From Methanothrix sp. (GTDB taxonomy: Archaea > Halobacteriota > Methanosarcinia > Methanotrichales > Methanotrichaceae), in NCBI GenBank assembly GCA_028708055.1, contig JAQVZT010000036.1:1-12072 (forward strand): 12,072 nucleotides of DNA. The letters run 5' to 3'. The translations under genes and the position numbers were made by a program. Each line of letters opens with the position of its first letter. Position 1 is the first letter of the stretch. The notes under the pieces are model-generated. The model was not told where the DNA came from and did not search any database. It saw nothing but the letters and a program-made list of their open reading frames with translations. Below, piece by piece: positions 6,164-12,072 of this stretch.

Positions 6164-6290
6164 GCGAAGGGCGGATTTCGCTTCCTGCTAGCCAGCGAGA
6201 GTCTGATGTGAAAAGAGATCTCACGCATATCGGCGAAACCGACGAATGATAACTAAACTTGCGAACGGTGACCGTACCACGCTAGCAGGA
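6164..6290. other. Structured inverted-repeat element, possible ncRNA or small mobile remnant
   Basis: A perfect 10-bp inverted repeat, TCCTGCTAGC at 6183-6192 and GCTAGCAGGA at 6281-6290, encloses 88 nt. Inside are three possible small hairpins: GTGA...TCAC (about 6208-6224), TCGG-CGAAA-CCGA (about 6229-6242) and ACGG-TGA-CCGT (about 6265-6275). Just outside, GCGAA...TTCGC (6164-6181) forms another. TATA-like boxes sit about 25-35 nt outside both ends (about 6150 and about 6320). I see no ORF worth calling and no tRNA or C/D-box match. It could be a structured RNA on either strand, a regulatory region between the divergent genes, or a short inverted-repeat element. Confidence 0.4.
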
Positions 6291-6310
6291 GTAGCATATA
6301 GGAATCCAAT

Positions 6311-6323
6311 AAGTTATTTAAAT
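6311..6323 (+). promoter_or_regulatory. TATA box of the S-layer family gene
   Basis: AAGTTATTTAAAT is a strong archaeal TATA match. Initiation about 25 nt downstream falls near 6345, leaving a leader of about 60 nt with GAGG (6395-6398) 7 nt before the TTG start. Confidence 0.6.
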
Positions 6324-6405
6324 GTTATAATATTATTATGTCGTCAACACAGTCCTCGCAATCTTTTCATACATTGAAAGGAATAATAAGCATTGAGGAA
6401 TCTTC

Positions 6406-7362
6406 TTGAGTGTGCATGGAGTCATCGGCTCTATCATTCTGCTTGCGGCATTGTTAATCTCCGGACCGATAGATGCAAGAGAGATCCGCGGTCAGGTAGC
6501 CACGGGGGACTTCGAATGGAACGCCCAGACTTTTCCAGGTTTCTATTATGATGTCGATAGGGATCTGGGAACGGAAAAGATTACTACATATGTCACTTAT
6601 GGTAAGCTAGAGGAGCCCAACGGCCTCGTTTACTCCACAACGGCCCAACGAGATGACTTAAAATTCGCTGACTGGGGCTCTTACAATGTAATCGGCTTTC
6701 TCGGTGAGAAATATTTTGCCGGATACGCCGAAAATGAAAATGTGGATGAAAGTAATCAGATGCTATTGACGGAATCCACAGACGAAAATTCACTGTCCCA
6801 TGAACAGATTCAGACGATACTTATGGACAGCAATGCCGAGACGACCGTCACTGCCAGCCAGCCGCTGAAGCTTGAGGAGGGCTATGAGCTGGCAATCAAA
6901 TACATCGATAGCAGCGGCATGCTCGTTGAGCTCACAAAGAACGGAAAGGCTGTAGATTCCAAGGTCCTGATGCCCTCAAAGGTTGGAGCGACGATGGCCG
7001 ATAAGACCTACCTCTACAGAACGGATGAGGATGAACAGATGGGACTGGTGACAATTGCGGTCCACTTCAAGAATGCCGTCGCCATCCAGAACCAGACCGT
7101 AGCTACTGCTGACGGCCTGTGGCAGATCTCAGATACGCCAACTCCGGTCAAGATAGACGCCAAATTCGGCAAGATGAGGATATCGAGCGTCAGCGCCGAC
7201 ACCATCGTCCTGGACAACAAGGATTACAACATTGCGCTGAGCAAGAACAGAGACATCGAACTGTTAGGTAACATCTGGATAAGGACCGCAGATCAGGATG
7301 TGATTGATGACATGAGTCCGCTCAGATACTACATCTACCTGGACGAAAAATGTGAATGCTGA
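6406..7362 (+). CDS. S-layer family protein, single domain (Methanosarcina-type)
   Basis: The 318-residue exported protein has a signal peptide (IGSIILLAALLISGPIDA, cleavage after about A24) followed by one copy of the S-layer domain described in Methanosarcina surface-layer proteins. Landmarks are IRGQVATGDFEWNAQTFPGFYYDVD near the N-terminus, LVYSTTAQRDDLKFADWG and IGFLGEKYFAGY. The classic S-layer proteins carry two such domains plus a C-terminal tether and membrane helix; this one has a single domain, ends in LDEKCEC and shows no anchor, so it may be secreted or attached by partners. TTG 6406 is preferred because GAGG (6395-6398) is 7 nt upstream; GTG 6412 is the alternative. It has its own promoter, is divergent from the M50 operon, and a T5 run follows at 7385-7389. 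Confidence 0.88.
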   Translation: MSVHGVIGSIILLAALLISGPIDAREIRGQVATGDFEWNAQTFPGFYYDVDRDLGTEKITTYVTYGKLEEPNGLVYSTTAQRDDLKFADWGSYNVIGFLGEKYFAGYAENENVDESNQMLLTESTDENSLSHEQIQTILMDSNAETTVTASQPLKLEEGYELAIKYIDSSGMLVELTKNGKAVDSKVLMPSKVGATMADKTYLYRTDEDEQMGLVTIAVHFKNAVAIQNQTVATADGLWQISDTPTPVKIDAKFGKMRISSVSADTIVLDNKDYNIALSKNRDIELLGNIWIRTADQDVIDDMSPLRYYIYLDEKCEC

Positions 7363-7379
7363 ACCATTCCTTATTTTCC

Positions 7380-7391
7380 TCCAATTTTTCA
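7380..7391 (+). terminator. T-rich terminator after the S-layer family gene
   Basis: TTTTCCTCC followed by T5 (7385-7389) lies about 20 nt after the stop in a convergent intergenic region. No strong hairpin is seen. Confidence 0.35.
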
Positions 7392-7443
7392 ATCATGATC
7401 CATTGAGGGGTCTGCCGAATCATTGACGAACTGCGGTTTTTGA

Positions 7444-7827
7444 TCAGAGTGCGGAAACGTGGAATGAATAGGGTTCGTCGAGGGTCTTTCCATTTAACTC
7501 CAGGATGGCGATGTAATACCAGCCGGGCGATTCTGCACTTGCCTCTACCGCCATCATCTCGCCTGGATTTGTTGTGTCCTCGCTAGTAAGCCAGGCACCC
7601 TGTTCATTGATAATGGCGACACGGGTCTGCATCTGCGCAGGCACTTCATCCAAAACAACCTGAAGAGTTGCCGGCTCGGAAATCTCCACCTTATAATAAG
7701 CTCCCGGCGGGTAACCGCTCACGCTTTCGTCTAGATTTATCACCTGTGCATCACTGGGAAGCGTGGCAAGTCCTGGTGTGGCCAAAGCCATCAGGCAAAT
7801 GCCAAGTACTAGCAATTCAATTTTCAT
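7444..7827 (-). CDS. Small secreted PPC-like beta-sandwich protein (127 aa)
   Basis: After a signal peptide (MKIELLVLGICLMALATPGLA) the mature part resembles the pre-peptidase C-terminal (PPC) type fold: YYKVEISEPATLQVVLDEV, then RVAIINEQGAWL and SPGWYYIAILELNG, ending in YSFHVSAL. In other proteins this module accompanies secreted proteases; here it stands alone, without a catalytic domain. ATG 7825-7827 is preferred because minus-strand GAGGA lies about 10 nt upstream and gives a normal signal peptide. GTG 7834-7836 would add MFA and sits only 1-2 nt from that site. Its own TATA boxes appear at about 7857-7899. It is convergent with the S-layer family gene, in keeping with an envelope neighbourhood. 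The PPC assignment is by sequence feel and moderately sure. Confidence 0.72.
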   Translation of the reverse strand: MKIELLVLGICLMALATPGLATLPSDAQVINLDESVSGYPPGAYYKVEISEPATLQVVLDEVPAQMQTRVAIINEQGAWLTSEDTTNPGEMMAVEASAESPGWYYIAILELNGKTLDEPYSFHVSAL

Positions 7828-7856
7828 AGCGAACACGTCCTCTCATATTTCTGTCT

Positions 7857-7899
7857 GATATGTTTAACCAATAATAATGCAGCTTTTTAACATATAACC
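7857..7899 (-). promoter_or_regulatory. Promoter region of the PPC-like gene
   Basis: Two minus-strand TATA-like boxes are visible, GGTTAAACATATC (7857-7869) and GGTTATATGTTAA (7887-7899). The distal one leaves room for a leader that contains GAGGA; the proximal one would place the start site at or past it. Confidence 0.35.
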
Positions 7900-7915
7900 A
7901 TTTGTGATCGAAATT

Positions 7916-7983
7916 GGACAAATCTGGACAAATCGAAACAGGGTCGATCTAAACAGGGTGGACCCAGATAGGTCGGATCTAAA
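7916..7983. repeat. Cluster of short imperfect direct repeats
   Basis: GGACAAATC occurs at 7916-7924 and 7926-7934, AAACAGGGT at 7936-7944 and 7951-7959, and GTCGATCTAAA (7943-7953) recurs as GTCGGATCTAAA (7972-7983). The cluster lies between the dnaJ terminator and the promoter of the PPC-like gene. Confidence 0.55.
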
Positions 7984-7992
7984 TTCGGAGTT

Positions 7993-8015
7993 AAAAGGAA
8001 AAATCGATCAAAAAA
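7993..8015 (-). terminator. Oligo-T terminator of the chaperone operon
   Basis: On the minus strand three T runs (T6, T5, T4) begin about 18 nt after the dnaJ stop. This is the pattern of archaeal U-stretch termination. Confidence 0.5.
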
Positions 8016-8033
8016 GGGCAAGAGATCGGAATG

Positions 8034-9206
8034 CTACTGAACTGCGCTCTTAACCTCATCAACAATCTTGTCGATTAGGCTCTTTTCTTTTTCAGTCTGC
8101 TTCTTTCTCTTCTCGCCAAACTCCACCGCCAGCGCTTCCAAGAGCTGCCGCTGCCTTTCCGTTAGGGCGGATGGCGTCTTGATCCAGACCTTGACATGCA
8201 TATCGCCGCTTCCAAGACCCTGAAGCCGTGGCATGCCCTTTCCCCTAAGCCGGAAGATGGTTCCCGTCTGCGTTCCCGCCGGAACCTTGATCTTGGCCCG
8301 GCCGCTCAGAGTTGCAACCTCCAGATCGGTTCCTAGAGCCGCCTGGGTGAAGCTGATGGGCGTCTCCATGAGCAGGTCGCTTTCCACCCGCTGAAAGAGC
8401 GGATGGGGCCGGACACTTATGACCACATAGAGGTCTCCGTTCTCCATTCCCTGCCCGGCAGAGTCGCCCTGGCCGCGCAGCTTGAGGTGCTGGCCGTCCT
8501 CAACCCCCGGAGGAATCTTGATATTGATCTTGCGGTTCTTTCGCACCCTTCCCGAACCAGAGCAGTCCGAACAGGGTGTGACGATGATCTGCCCCCGGCC
8601 ACCACACTTGGGACAGGGGGATGTGGTGACCATCTGTCCGAAGGGAGTGTTCTGGGCGCGGGTTATCTGGCCGGAGCCGCGACAGTTGCTACAGGTTGTT
8701 GTATTGGTACCGGGCTTGGCTCCACTGCCGTGACAGGTGGGGCAATTTTCCGTTCGCGGCACCTCAATGGTTGACTCAAGACCAGAAGCCGCCTGCTCCA
8801 GCGAGATGTCGATGTCATAGCGCAGATCCCGACCACGAGCCGGCTGTCCCCGGCCACCGCCAAAGAACATGTCGAAGATGCTCTCTCCGCCACCCCGGCC
8901 CGCGCCACCGCCGAAGCCAAAGCCCCTCAGCAGGTCCTCGAAGTTCACTCCCCGGAACAGGTCCTCTTGCGAGTACTGGCTGTTGATTCCGGCATGGCCG
9001 AACTGGTCGTACTTCGCCCGCTTTTCCGGATCGGAGAGGACTGCATAGGCCTCGGACAGCTCCTTGAACATCTCTTCTGCATCGGGTTCTTCCGATCTGT
9101 CGGGATGGTACTTCATGGCGAGCTTGCGATAAGCTCCCTTGATGTCCTTCTCGCTCGAATCCTTGGGTACGCCCAAGACCTCGTAGTAGTCCTTCTTATC
9201 CGGCAT
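8034..9206 (-). CDS. dnaJ: Chaperone protein DnaJ (Hsp40)
   Basis: The full-length 390-residue type I DnaJ delivers unfolded clients to DnaK and stimulates its ATPase. Domains in order: J domain (about 5-70) with HPD at 34-36; Gly/Phe-rich linker (about 85-120); zinc-finger region with four CxxCxGxG-type repeats (C155/C158, C172/C175, C198/C201, C212/C215); and the C-terminal client-binding domain with PPGVEDGQHLKLRGQGD and VPAGTQTGTIFRLRGKGMP. All catalytic and zinc residues are present. The C-terminus ends in a Lys/Glu-rich tail of about 25 residues. The ATG at 9206 follows purine-rich GGAACGGAAG and begins 18 nt after the dnaK stop, so it is the last gene of the grpE-dnaK-dnaJ operon. Confidence 0.98.
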   Translation of the reverse strand: MPDKKDYYEVLGVPKDSSEKDIKGAYRKLAMKYHPDRSEEPDAEEMFKELSEAYAVLSDPEKRAKYDQFGHAGINSQYSQEDLFRGVNFEDLLRGFGFGGGAGRGGGESIFDMFFGGGRGQPARGRDLRYDIDISLEQAASGLESTIEVPRTENCPTCHGSGAKPGTNTTTCSNCRGSGQITRAQNTPFGQMVTTSPCPKCGGRGQIIVTPCSDCSGSGRVRKNRKINIKIPPGVEDGQHLKLRGQGDSAGQGMENGDLYVVISVRPHPLFQRVESDLLMETPISFTQAALGTDLEVATLSGRAKIKVPAGTQTGTIFRLRGKGMPRLQGLGSGDMHVKVWIKTPSALTERQRQLLEALAVEFGEKRKKQTEKEKSLIDKIVDEVKSAVQ

Positions 9207-9224
9207 ATCTTCCGTTCCTTGCTT

Positions 9225-11090
9225 CTACTTCTTGTCGTTTACAACTTCGTAGTCGGCATCCACTGTCTGATCCGACGGACCCTGGCCGGAAGGCTGCTCC
9301 GTTCCTGCGCTTTGCGAAGCCTGCTGCTTTGCCTGCTGTTCCTGTGCAGCCTTCTGGTACATGGCAGCAGAAAGCTCGTAGATGGTATTTTGCAAAGCCT
9401 CGGTCTTGGCCTTGATCTCAGAGATCTCGCCGCCCGTCTGGGCATTCTTCAGGTCGGCAACGGCCTTCTCGATCTTCTCCTTCTGATCGGCTGTAGCCAC
9501 GTCGCCCGCATCTTTGAGCATCTTCTCAGAGGCATAGATGAGAGACTCAGCTGCATTCTTGACCTCAATCTCCTCTTTCCTCTTCAGGTCGTCAGCGGCA
9601 AAGCGCTCTGCATCCTTGATCTTGGCATCGATCTCGTCCTTGCTCAGCTTATGGGGGGCAGTGATGGTCATATTCTGCTCCTTCTTTGTGGCCAGATCCT
9701 TGGCGGATACATGGATTATGCCGTTGGCATCGATATCGAATGTGACCTCAATCTGAGGAATTCCGCGGGGTGCCGGGGGTATGCCCACCAGTGTGAACCT
9801 TCCCAGAGAGACATTATCTCTGGCCATGGGCCTCTCTCCCTGAAGCACATTGACCTCCACGCTGGTCTGGTTGTCCGCTGCCGTGGTGAAGATCTGGCTC
9901 TTCCTGGTGGGAATTGTGGTATTCCTCTCAATCAGCCTGGTAGTAACCGCACCCAGGGTCTCAATTCCCAGAGAGAGCGGTGTCACATCCAGAAGCAGAA
10001 GGTCCTTGACTTCGCCGCCCAGGACGCCGGCCTGAATGGCGGCTCCCATGGCCACGCATTCCATCGGGTCCACGCCGCGCTCAATTTCCTTGCCCATGAA
10101 GCCCTTGACGAACTCCTGGACGATGGGCATTCTGGTTGGGCCGCCCACCAATATGATCTTTCCGACATCGGATTTCTCAAGCTTGCTGTCCTTCAGGGCC
10201 TGGACCATCGGGCCGCGGCAGCGTTCAATGACATCCCGGACCAGCTCGTCGAGAGTGGATCGGTCCAAAGTCATGGAAAGGTGCTTGGGGCCGGTGGCGT
10301 CCGCAGTGATGTAAGGCAAATTGATGTTGGTCTGCATCACACTGGATAGCTCAATCTTGGCCACCTCGACTGCTTCTCTCAGGCGCTGCATGGCCATGGA
10401 GTCGCCTTTCAGGTCGATTCCCGAATCCTTCTTGAATTTGGTCAGGACATAATTGGTCAGCCTCTCATCCATGTCTCTGCCGCCCAGCTGAGTATCGCCG
10501 GAGGTGGAACGGACCTCGAATACCCCCTCGCCGATCTCCATGATGGTGACATCCAGAGTGCCGCCGCCCAGATCAAAGACCAGGATCTTGTGCTCGCCCA
10601 CCTTATCCAGGCCGTAGGCCAGTGCCGCTGCGGTGGGCTCATTGATTATGCGAACGACCTCAAGGCCGGCAATGGTTCCGGCATCTTTCGTCGCCTGTCT
10701 CTGATTGTCATTAAAGTAAGCAGGAACGGTGATCACTGCTTTGTCTACGGTATCTGCCAGATAGGTCTCTGCGTCCGTCTTGATCTTGCGCAGTATCTGG
10801 GCGGATATGTCCTCCGGACTGTATTCCTTGCCGTGGACCCTGACTTTGTAGTCCGTGCCCATCTTGCGTTTGATTCCCGTGACAGTGCCGTCCGGATTGG
10901 TAACAGATTGTCTCTTTGCCGGCTCGCCCACCAGAACCTGGCCTTCTTTAGTAAAGGCCACGTAAGATGGAAACGCCTTGCCGCCGATGCTTGTCCCTTC
11001 TGCACTGGGAATTATGGTTGGTCGGCCGCCGATCAGAACAGCAGCCGCCGAGTTGCTGGTTCCAAGGTCAATGCCGATAATTTTAGACAA
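9225..11090 (-). CDS. dnaK: Chaperone protein DnaK (Hsp70)
   Basis: The 621-residue cytoplasmic ATP-dependent chaperone has all the actin-fold signatures: IGIDLGTSNS (5-14), VITVPAYFNDNQRQATKDAG, the phosphate-2 loop VFDLGGGTLDV (171-181) and ILVGGPTRMP (313-322). These are followed by the interdomain linker DLLLLDVTPLSLG and the substrate-binding beta domain. The helical lid ends in a Gln/Ala-rich stretch and the bacterial-type tail DADYEVVNDKK. It lacks the insertion of about two dozen residues found in the first quadrant of Gram-negative DnaK (AKRQSVTNPDGTVTGIKRKMGTDYKV runs straight on), so it is of the Gram-positive/archaeal type. TTG 11088-11090 is the start: AGGAG lies 8 nt upstream and the protein then begins MSKIIGIDLGT. 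It lies 46 nt after grpE. Confidence 0.98.
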   Translation of the reverse strand: MSKIIGIDLGTSNSAAAVLIGGRPTIIPSAEGTSIGGKAFPSYVAFTKEGQVLVGEPAKRQSVTNPDGTVTGIKRKMGTDYKVRVHGKEYSPEDISAQILRKIKTDAETYLADTVDKAVITVPAYFNDNQRQATKDAGTIAGLEVVRIINEPTAAALAYGLDKVGEHKILVFDLGGGTLDVTIMEIGEGVFEVRSTSGDTQLGGRDMDERLTNYVLTKFKKDSGIDLKGDSMAMQRLREAVEVAKIELSSVMQTNINLPYITADATGPKHLSMTLDRSTLDELVRDVIERCRGPMVQALKDSKLEKSDVGKIILVGGPTRMPIVQEFVKGFMGKEIERGVDPMECVAMGAAIQAGVLGGEVKDLLLLDVTPLSLGIETLGAVTTRLIERNTTIPTRKSQIFTTAADNQTSVEVNVLQGERPMARDNVSLGRFTLVGIPPAPRGIPQIEVTFDIDANGIIHVSAKDLATKKEQNMTITAPHKLSKDEIDAKIKDAERFAADDLKRKEEIEVKNAAESLIYASEKMLKDAGDVATADQKEKIEKAVADLKNAQTGGEISEIKAKTEALQNTIYELSAAMYQKAAQEQQAKQQASQSAGTEQPSGQGPSDQTVDADYEVVNDKK

Positions 11091-11136
11091 GATTTCATCT
11101 CCTGAAATTGAAAGTTATCACAACTTGACAATTATT

Positions 11137-11628
11137 TTACCTTTTCGCCACCGCTACCTTTGAGAAGCGGATGACATGTGAATTGAACAGGTAACCTTTC
11201 TGTATCTCTTCTGCGACAGTTCCTTCTTCCAGATCTTTGCTCTCGACCTGAAAGAGCGCCTCATGGCGATAGGGGTCGAACTTCATCCCTTTTGCAGCAA
11301 TGGGCGTGAGCCCTTCTCCTGACAGTATATCGATCAGTTGAGTGTAAAGCGCCCGGCTTCCTTCATCATGCTTTGCAGCCGCTTCCAGGCTGTCCAGCAC
11401 GGGGAGGAGCTTCGAGACGAGCTTTTGAGAGGCATATTTTACATTTTCTTCCTTCTCACGGGCCGATCTTTTCATGATATTGTCCAGGTCCGCCCGACAA
11501 TGCTTCAGGAGGTCGAGCCGCTCTTCCGCCAGGCTCTGAGCCAAAGAGAGCTGTTGCTGTAGCTCCTCGATAACCGCGCCCGAACTGTCAGTCTTAGTTT
11601 CAGATTCTTCTTCGTCAGCTTCCGCCAT
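11137..11628 (-). CDS. grpE: Nucleotide exchange factor GrpE
   Basis: The 163-residue GrpE releases ADP from DnaK and works as a dimer. An acidic N-terminus is followed by a long coiled-coil helix (about 20-85, EELQQQLSLAQSLAEERLDLL to LLPVLDSLEAAAKH) and the C-terminal beta domain with the family signature FDPYRHEALFQVES and GTVAEEIQKGYLFNSHVIRFSKVAVAKR. I chose ATG 11626-11628 because minus-strand GGGTGG (11634-11639) lies 5 nt upstream; GTG 11635-11637 would overlap that site. It follows the thermosome gene in the same direction after about 87 nt containing a hairpin but no convincing TATA box, so read-through from the chaperonin gene is plausible. Confidence 0.96.
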   Translation of the reverse strand: MAEADEEESETKTDSSGAVIEELQQQLSLAQSLAEERLDLLKHCRADLDNIMKRSAREKEENVKYASQKLVSKLLPVLDSLEAAAKHDEGSRALYTQLIDILSGEGLTPIAAKGMKFDPYRHEALFQVESKDLEEGTVAEEIQKGYLFNSHVIRFSKVAVAKR

Positions 11629-11673
11629 AGTATCCACCCAAAGTATGGCTTGATTTCAATCCTGGGGAGGGGT

Positions 11674-11699
11674 GGGCCGGCTAATGCCGACCCTTTTTT
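11674..11699. terminator. GC-rich hairpin between thermosome and grpE
   Basis: GGGCCGGC-TAAT-GCCGACCC (11674-11693) is followed by T6 on the plus strand. As minus-strand RNA, the direction of the genes, the stem is complete with one G-U pair, but the T6 becomes an A run before the stem. It may be an attenuator or processing hairpin for the leftward transcript, or a barrier to antisense transcription. Confidence 0.45.
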
Positions 11700-11715
11700 G
11701 CTCCTCAATCCTCTT

Positions 11716-12072
11716 CTAGTAGTGAGGCATTGGCATCTGAGGCATGGTATAGTCGTGCGGGCTCTGGCCGGGCTTGGGTGCCAGCTCTTCTCTCTTGGCA
11801 GCTATAACGTCATCTACCCGCAGTACCATGGTGGCAGCTTCCGTTGCTGATTTAATTGCTTGAGTCTTGACTTTTAGCGGCTCTACAACGCCCAGCGCCA
11901 GCATGTCAGCGGGATCGCCGGATGTCAGGTCCAACCCGAAGGTCTTCAATCCCTGTCCGCCTTTGACCCTCAGGGCCGCCAGGCTATCAACAGGGTCAAA
12001 GCCGGAGTTCTCAGCTAAAGTCAGGGGGATGGACTCCACTGCATCTGCGAAGGCCCGGACTGCCAGCTGCTC
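11716..12072 (-). CDS. Thermosome (group II chaperonin) subunit, C-terminal part
   Basis: The visible 118 residues are the C-terminal equatorial domain of an archaeal Hsp60-type chaperonin, an ATP-driven double-ring folding machine. Signatures are EQLAVRAFADAVESIPLTLAENSGFDP, the nucleotide-contacting DMLALGVVEPLKVKTQAIKSATEAA segment and MVLRVDDVIAAKREE. The gene continues past the right edge. Its tail is TMPQMPMPHY rather than the Gly-Gly-Met repeats common in this family. I cannot say which thermosome subunit paralogue it is. It lies upstream of grpE-dnaK-dnaJ on the same strand. Confidence 0.96.
   Translation of the reverse strand, partial: EQLAVRAFADAVESIPLTLAENSGFDPVDSLAALRVKGGQGLKTFGLDLTSGDPADMLALGVVEPLKVKTQAIKSATEAATMVLRVDDVIAAKREELAPKPGQSPHDYTMPQMPMPHY

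Noticed and set aside
6183..6290. tRNA or C/D-box RNA
   Set aside because: No anticodon/T-arm consensus or CCA-type acceptor. Only a weak C-box-like ATGATAA with no properly ordered D box.
6338..6409. 23-codon ORF (MSSTQSSQSFHTLKG...) just before the S-layer family gene
   Set aside because: Its ATG lies only about 15-20 nt after the TATA box, so the predicted transcript starts after it, and no ribosome site precedes it.
8967..10349. Plus-strand 460-codon open frame
   Set aside because: It lies wholly antisense to dnaK and dnaJ, whose motifs are complete. It is Leu/Gly-rich nonsense produced by codon bias in the opposite strand and has no start signals.
11638..11715. CIRCE-type heat-shock operator before grpE
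   Set aside because: No 9-bp TTAGCACTC-type inverted repeat is present; the only palindrome is the GC-rich hairpin.

Overview
The window reads as chromosomal DNA of a methanogenic euryarchaeon of the Methanosarcinales/Methanotrichales group; Methanothrix (Methanosaeta)-like is my best guess. Evidence: a group II chaperonin (thermosome), an S-layer protein of the Methanosarcina-type duplication-domain family, a DUF1638 protein, Asn-X-Thr-rich surface proteins, archaeal TATA boxes and no bacterial -35/-10 promoters. The genus is inference; nothing here proves it.

Left part (1-2700): the 5' end of a two-component response regulator runs off the left edge on the minus strand. A non-coding stretch with a perfect 22-bp tandem duplication follows, then a candidate 39-residue Lys-rich small protein, an unrecognised 111-residue protein with a possible zinc knuckle (minus), and a tight plus-strand pair, DUF1638 protein plus thioredoxin, 3 nt apart.

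Middle part (2676-7836): a leftward operon starts at a promoter near 6150. It encodes a PDZ-containing site-2-type membrane metalloprotease (M50), a secreted protein with a C-terminal membrane anchor, and a secreted Asn/Thr-rich protein with three 36-bp in-frame repeats. The last two overlap or nearly overlap. Divergent from this operon is a single-domain S-layer family protein at 6406. The gap between them holds a compact inverted-repeat element that could be a structured RNA. A small secreted beta-sandwich protein (PPC-like) sits convergent to the S-layer gene. This half is therefore a cell-envelope neighbourhood.

Right part (8034-12072): a leftward protein-folding cluster, thermosome (3' end only), grpE, dnaK, dnaJ. 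It places the bacterial-type Hsp70 machine directly downstream of the archaeal chaperonin. GrpE, DnaK and DnaJ carry all family motifs and look functional.

Start codons: five genes here appear to begin with TTG, four of them with well-placed Shine-Dalgarno motifs, so ATG-only gene calling would miss or trim them. The least explained items are the structured element at 6164-6290, the 36-bp-repeat surface protein and the 39-residue small ORF. No element here proves a new biological system.
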